DNA from: Photorhabdus asymbiotica
GTDB lineage: Bacteria > Pseudomonadota > Gammaproteobacteria > Enterobacterales > Enterobacteriaceae
Assembly: GCF_003634575.1 (NCBI RefSeq)
Contig: NZ_RBLJ01000003.1
Coordinates: 558,001 to 622,000, forward strand
Length of the DNA stretch: 64,000 nt
Reading direction: 5' to 3'
In this document: one piece after another, positions 61,672 to 64,000 of the stretch
How positions within the stretch are numbered: position 1 is the stretch's first letter
Layout of the letters: the number at the start of each line of letters is the position of its first letter
Program-made: the position numbers and the translations under genes
Notes under the pieces: generated by a model
What the model saw: the letters and a program-made list of their open reading frames with translations, nothing else
Told to the model about the DNA's origin: nothing
The model's database searches: none

Positions 61672-64000
61672 TACGCTACCTCCGGTGGATTGCCAGTGAT
61701 AACTTGCACATCCACCAGCAAGTCACCAAACTTGCCATAATTAACCTTAACGCCATCATCCAGATCAAGGGTGATTCTCATATCTGCATAGTGGCGCAAA
61801 CGATCGTCAAAACTGCGCAGCTCATTAAATTTTCTGGTGAAACCTTCCTGTCTTTTCTTCAAGAGATTAGTTTCAGCAGCAGATGATGCCCCATCGCGCT
61901 GGTCTTGCAGGAGATCAATATGACGTTGATAACGCGCCAACAACGGCACAACATATTCGGTACGCATACGAGCCAGCGTGGAGTCATTATAGCGATGCAG
62001 GTATACCAAACTCTCAAATGCCTTCTCTTTACCAGAGCTGAACAACCAATAAATCGGGCGTTTTTTGTAGGTTTTGAGGTGATCTTTCCAAAATTGGCTA
62101 GAAAGATAACGACGGATGGTCTCCAGTGACGACTCACCGCGTTTCTCTTTGATCGCGTACAAACACAAGCTTTTGGCGATAAAGTCGAGGTTTTCTTGTA
62201 GATGATCCTCACCCCAAACTTTACGGACAAACTCACGCACTCGTACAGTGATATCACCATCAAACCAGTCGGAAGTCATCAGTGGAAGAATCCCATCGTT
62301 ATCTGCCGGGAAAGTTTTATAGGCACCTTGTGCTACTAATTCAGCAAAACCTTGGTTACTCGCATGAGCATAAACTAAACCTGCTTGATCGAGAGAATAG
62401 CGACCCATCATGCAGCCAATGATATAGCTGATAAGCTCGGCTAAGGTGTCGGATTGGAGACGATTTTCCAATTCTTGCTCTGTTGATTCGTTACCGTAAC
62501 GATAATGTGGATTACAGGTTAATGTTATCTCATTTAAAACTATATCAATGCAGACATCTTGCTCTAATGAACTATTTTTTACAATGACCGAATTATTTTC
62601 AAACTCAAGATCTTTCATTATTTCAATATTATTTGAAAAATCAGCTCTCATTTTTTTATATGATGATAACAACCTCCTTTCATTATTTTCGACCATTGGA
62701 TTTCTTTTGAAATCCCAAGAAATCTCATAGTTATCCCAATCCTCTTTAGCAATTTTAATGAGTTTAGATGAATTTTCAGAAATAACATCAATCCAATTTC
62801 CTTGAAGACAAGGCAGCTTAGCAATATGCCCGCTTAGAAAATCTAATGTAGGTGCAATAAATTCTAATAATACTGTTGCGAGTTTTGAATTTAATAATCC
62901 AGCAAAGAAGTACAGTGTTTTCTTATCGCTTTCTTTTGGAAAAAGGCTAGGGCCAGTCGATTCAAAAATAAAACTATCTTCAAAATATCTGAACGCTGTA
63001 CTTGCACTAGATACTCTAGTCCATGAAATCCCTTCCCTAAAATAATTATGGACATTTCTTAACGTAGATCCTTTGAATTTCTTTAATCTTTCACCATTAT
63101 TTCCCCAATCAATAACAAATTCATTATTACCATACCACTTTCTATACGACCCACCTTTTTGACAAGGGACCCAATCTCTATTCAAATGATTAATCTCTGT
63201 CCACATCTTAAGAAATCGATCATTATTTCCTGTACTTAGCCCTGTGCTTATATCAGCATAGTGTTCCATAGGTAAATTACTTTTAAAAAGATTCATCAAT
63301 CCCGTAGAGATCCAATACGCAATCGGTACTCCTGGGATTTGTCTGAAACTATCCTGTTTAACTTTATCAAAACGGTTTTTCTTTTCTATTAACAAACTTT
63401 TTTTCTCTTCCTCCCCTCCTTCAATCAAACGGAAAAATACCGGCAAATAACCATCAACATGGTATTTACTCATTATCCAAGCCGTAGTCTGAACCACCTC
63501 CCCCGAAATCTGCCCAAATGCACGAGAGCCTAGGTGCGCCATAGTGACAAAAATCTTAGTATCTAGCAGCCATTCACGTAGTGCCTCGTAGCTAGATAGA
63601 AACATCCACGACTGCATATTCACTTGAGCATTAAAGCCATTCATCTTCAACAAACTAAATGCGTGCTGCATAAACATCGCAAACAAATCTGATTTACTGT
63701 CAGGGAACTGCTTCCTGGCAAATTCTCTCAGATCACCATTCATTCCCTTTGTGCCCATATACGGAGGATTCGCTACCACCACATCATAGCGCTGCGCCAG
63801 CAACCATGCTTGATGGATAAAAGGAATTAAGATACGCGCAGCCTCTTTCTGATGAGTATCACCACTAGCTTCCAACTCAATGAGCTGTCGTAACAACACT
63901 TCCAACGCTTCCTCATCCTGCTGCGGAACCTGAATCAATGAACCAAAGGTTTTTGCCTGCGTAAATAACGCTAACGTCCTTTCCAGCAATTGATATTCAT
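61671..64000 (-). CDS. pglX: BREX-1 adenine-specific DNA methyltransferase PglX (5' end outside window)
   Basis: At least 776 codons; the frame continues past the window edge, so the N-terminal third with the SAM-binding FxG motif is not visible. The N6-adenine methyltransferase motif IV 'NPPYMGTKGMN' is clear, followed by 'QSWMFLSSYEALREWL' and the specificity and C-terminal region of type 1 PglX. PglX methylates a non-palindromic hexamer-type site on host DNA so that BREX can tell phage from self. No frameshift or repeat tract that could give phase variation is seen in the part present. brxA, brxB and brxC should lie upstream, beyond 64000. Confidence 0.93.
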   Translation of the reverse strand, partial: EYQLLERTLALFTQAKTFGSLIQVPQQDEEALEVLLRQLIELEASGDTHQKEAARILIPFIHQAWLLAQRYDVVVANPPYMGTKGMNGDLREFARKQFPDSKSDLFAMFMQHAFSLLKMNGFNAQVNMQSWMFLSSYEALREWLLDTKIFVTMAHLGSRAFGQISGEVVQTTAWIMSKYHVDGYLPVFFRLIEGGEEEKKSLLIEKKNRFDKVKQDSFRQIPGVPIAYWISTGLMNLFKSNLPMEHYADISTGLSTGNNDRFLKMWTEINHLNRDWVPCQKGGSYRKWYGNNEFVIDWGNNGERLKKFKGSTLRNVHNYFREGISWTRVSSASTAFRYFEDSFIFESTGPSLFPKESDKKTLYFFAGLLNSKLATVLLEFIAPTLDFLSGHIAKLPCLQGNWIDVISENSSKLIKIAKEDWDNYEISWDFKRNPMVENNERRLLSSYKKMRADFSNNIEIMKDLEFENNSVIVKNSSLEQDVCIDIVLNEITLTCNPHYRYGNESTEQELENRLQSDTLAELISYIIGCMMGRYSLDQAGLVYAHASNQGFAELVAQGAYKTFPADNDGILPLMTSDWFDGDITVRVREFVRKVWGEDHLQENLDFIAKSLCLYAIKEKRGESSLETIRRYLSSQFWKDHLKTYKKRPIYWLFSSGKEKAFESLVYLHRYNDSTLARMRTEYVVPLLARYQRHIDLLQDQRDGASSAAETNLLKKRQEGFTRKFNELRSFDDRLRHYADMRITLDLDDGVKVNYGKFGDLLVDVQVITGNPPEVA

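Noticed and set aside
1-64000. CRISPR array, tRNA, rRNA or complete insertion sequence
   Set aside because: No regularly spaced repeats, cloverleaf-like genes, rRNA or transposase genes were seen on reading through. The repeats present are ERIC elements and CDI cassette segments.

Overview
The window looks like a chromosomal stretch of a low-GC, secondary-metabolite-rich enteric bacterium, most likely Photorhabdus or a close Xenorhabdus-type relative. This is inferred from canonical 127-bp ERIC elements, LuxR solos, Rhs and CdiA polymorphic toxins, a large NRPS/PKS cluster and AT-rich spacers. No species-diagnostic marker (rRNA, tRNA) lies in the window, and I see no CRISPR array.

Layout. 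(1) 0.3-9.9 kb: a catabolic set made of an APC amine/amino-acid permease with a DUF3156 partner, a FAD oxidoreductase, a cupin, an FeaB-like aldehyde dehydrogenase and two LuxR-type regulators. Two related palindromes (CCT-NN-AGG core) precede the permease and the oxidase, so the halves probably share one regulator. A decayed Rhs locus (frameshifted Eag chaperone, collapsed PAAR-Rhs gene, toxin tip, immunity gene) sits inside this region. (2) 10.2-14.6 kb: nucleoside hydrolase, WaaH-like glycosyltransferase, a retropepsin-like lipoprotein with a PDZ domain, and a SAP-domain protein. (3) 14.7-32.9 kb: a biosynthetic island. A free-standing A-T protein, a PKS (KS-AT-KR-T-T-thioester reductase) and an NRPS (A-T-C-A-T-C) are followed on the same strand by an extra peptide deformylase and a methyltransferase. 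Further on lie a Xre/Ner/Xre regulator group, a nonsense-mutated acyltransferase remnant and a cupin-HDO fusion. Read as A-T-C-A-T-C, then A-T, then KS-AT-KR-T-T-R, the line would make an aliphatic tripeptide extended by a beta-hydroxy ketide and released as an aldehyde. The in-cluster deformylase would fit self-resistance. (4) 33.6-47.3 kb: a CDI-type two-partner secretion locus. cdiA is intact, its AT-rich C-terminal toxin is followed by a candidate cdiI, and four orphan toxin/immunity cassettes follow. cdiB survives only as an N-terminal stub.

(5) 47.8-53.3 kb: an Nramp-like transporter, pxpA, a pxpB-pxpC fusion and a biotin carboxylase/BCCP protein, with a perfect CRP-type site upstream. 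(6) 53.5-58.8 kb: a HAD phosphatase remnant, rtcB plus a nucleotidyltransferase, an orphan hipB with a broken hipA behind three evenly spaced HipB operators, and a divergent tetR/O-methyltransferase pair. (7) 59.1-64.0 kb: the 3' part of a type 1 BREX defence operon (pglX, cut by the window edge, then pglZ). No brxL follows pglZ; a strong ribosome binding site there leads into no gene.

Two themes recur. One is decay of delivery genes (rhs, eagR, cdiB, hipA) while toxin tips, immunity genes or operators stay recognisable. The other is reuse of the same toxin domain on two delivery systems: the Rhs tip near 4.3 kb and the CDI cassette near 34.7 kb.
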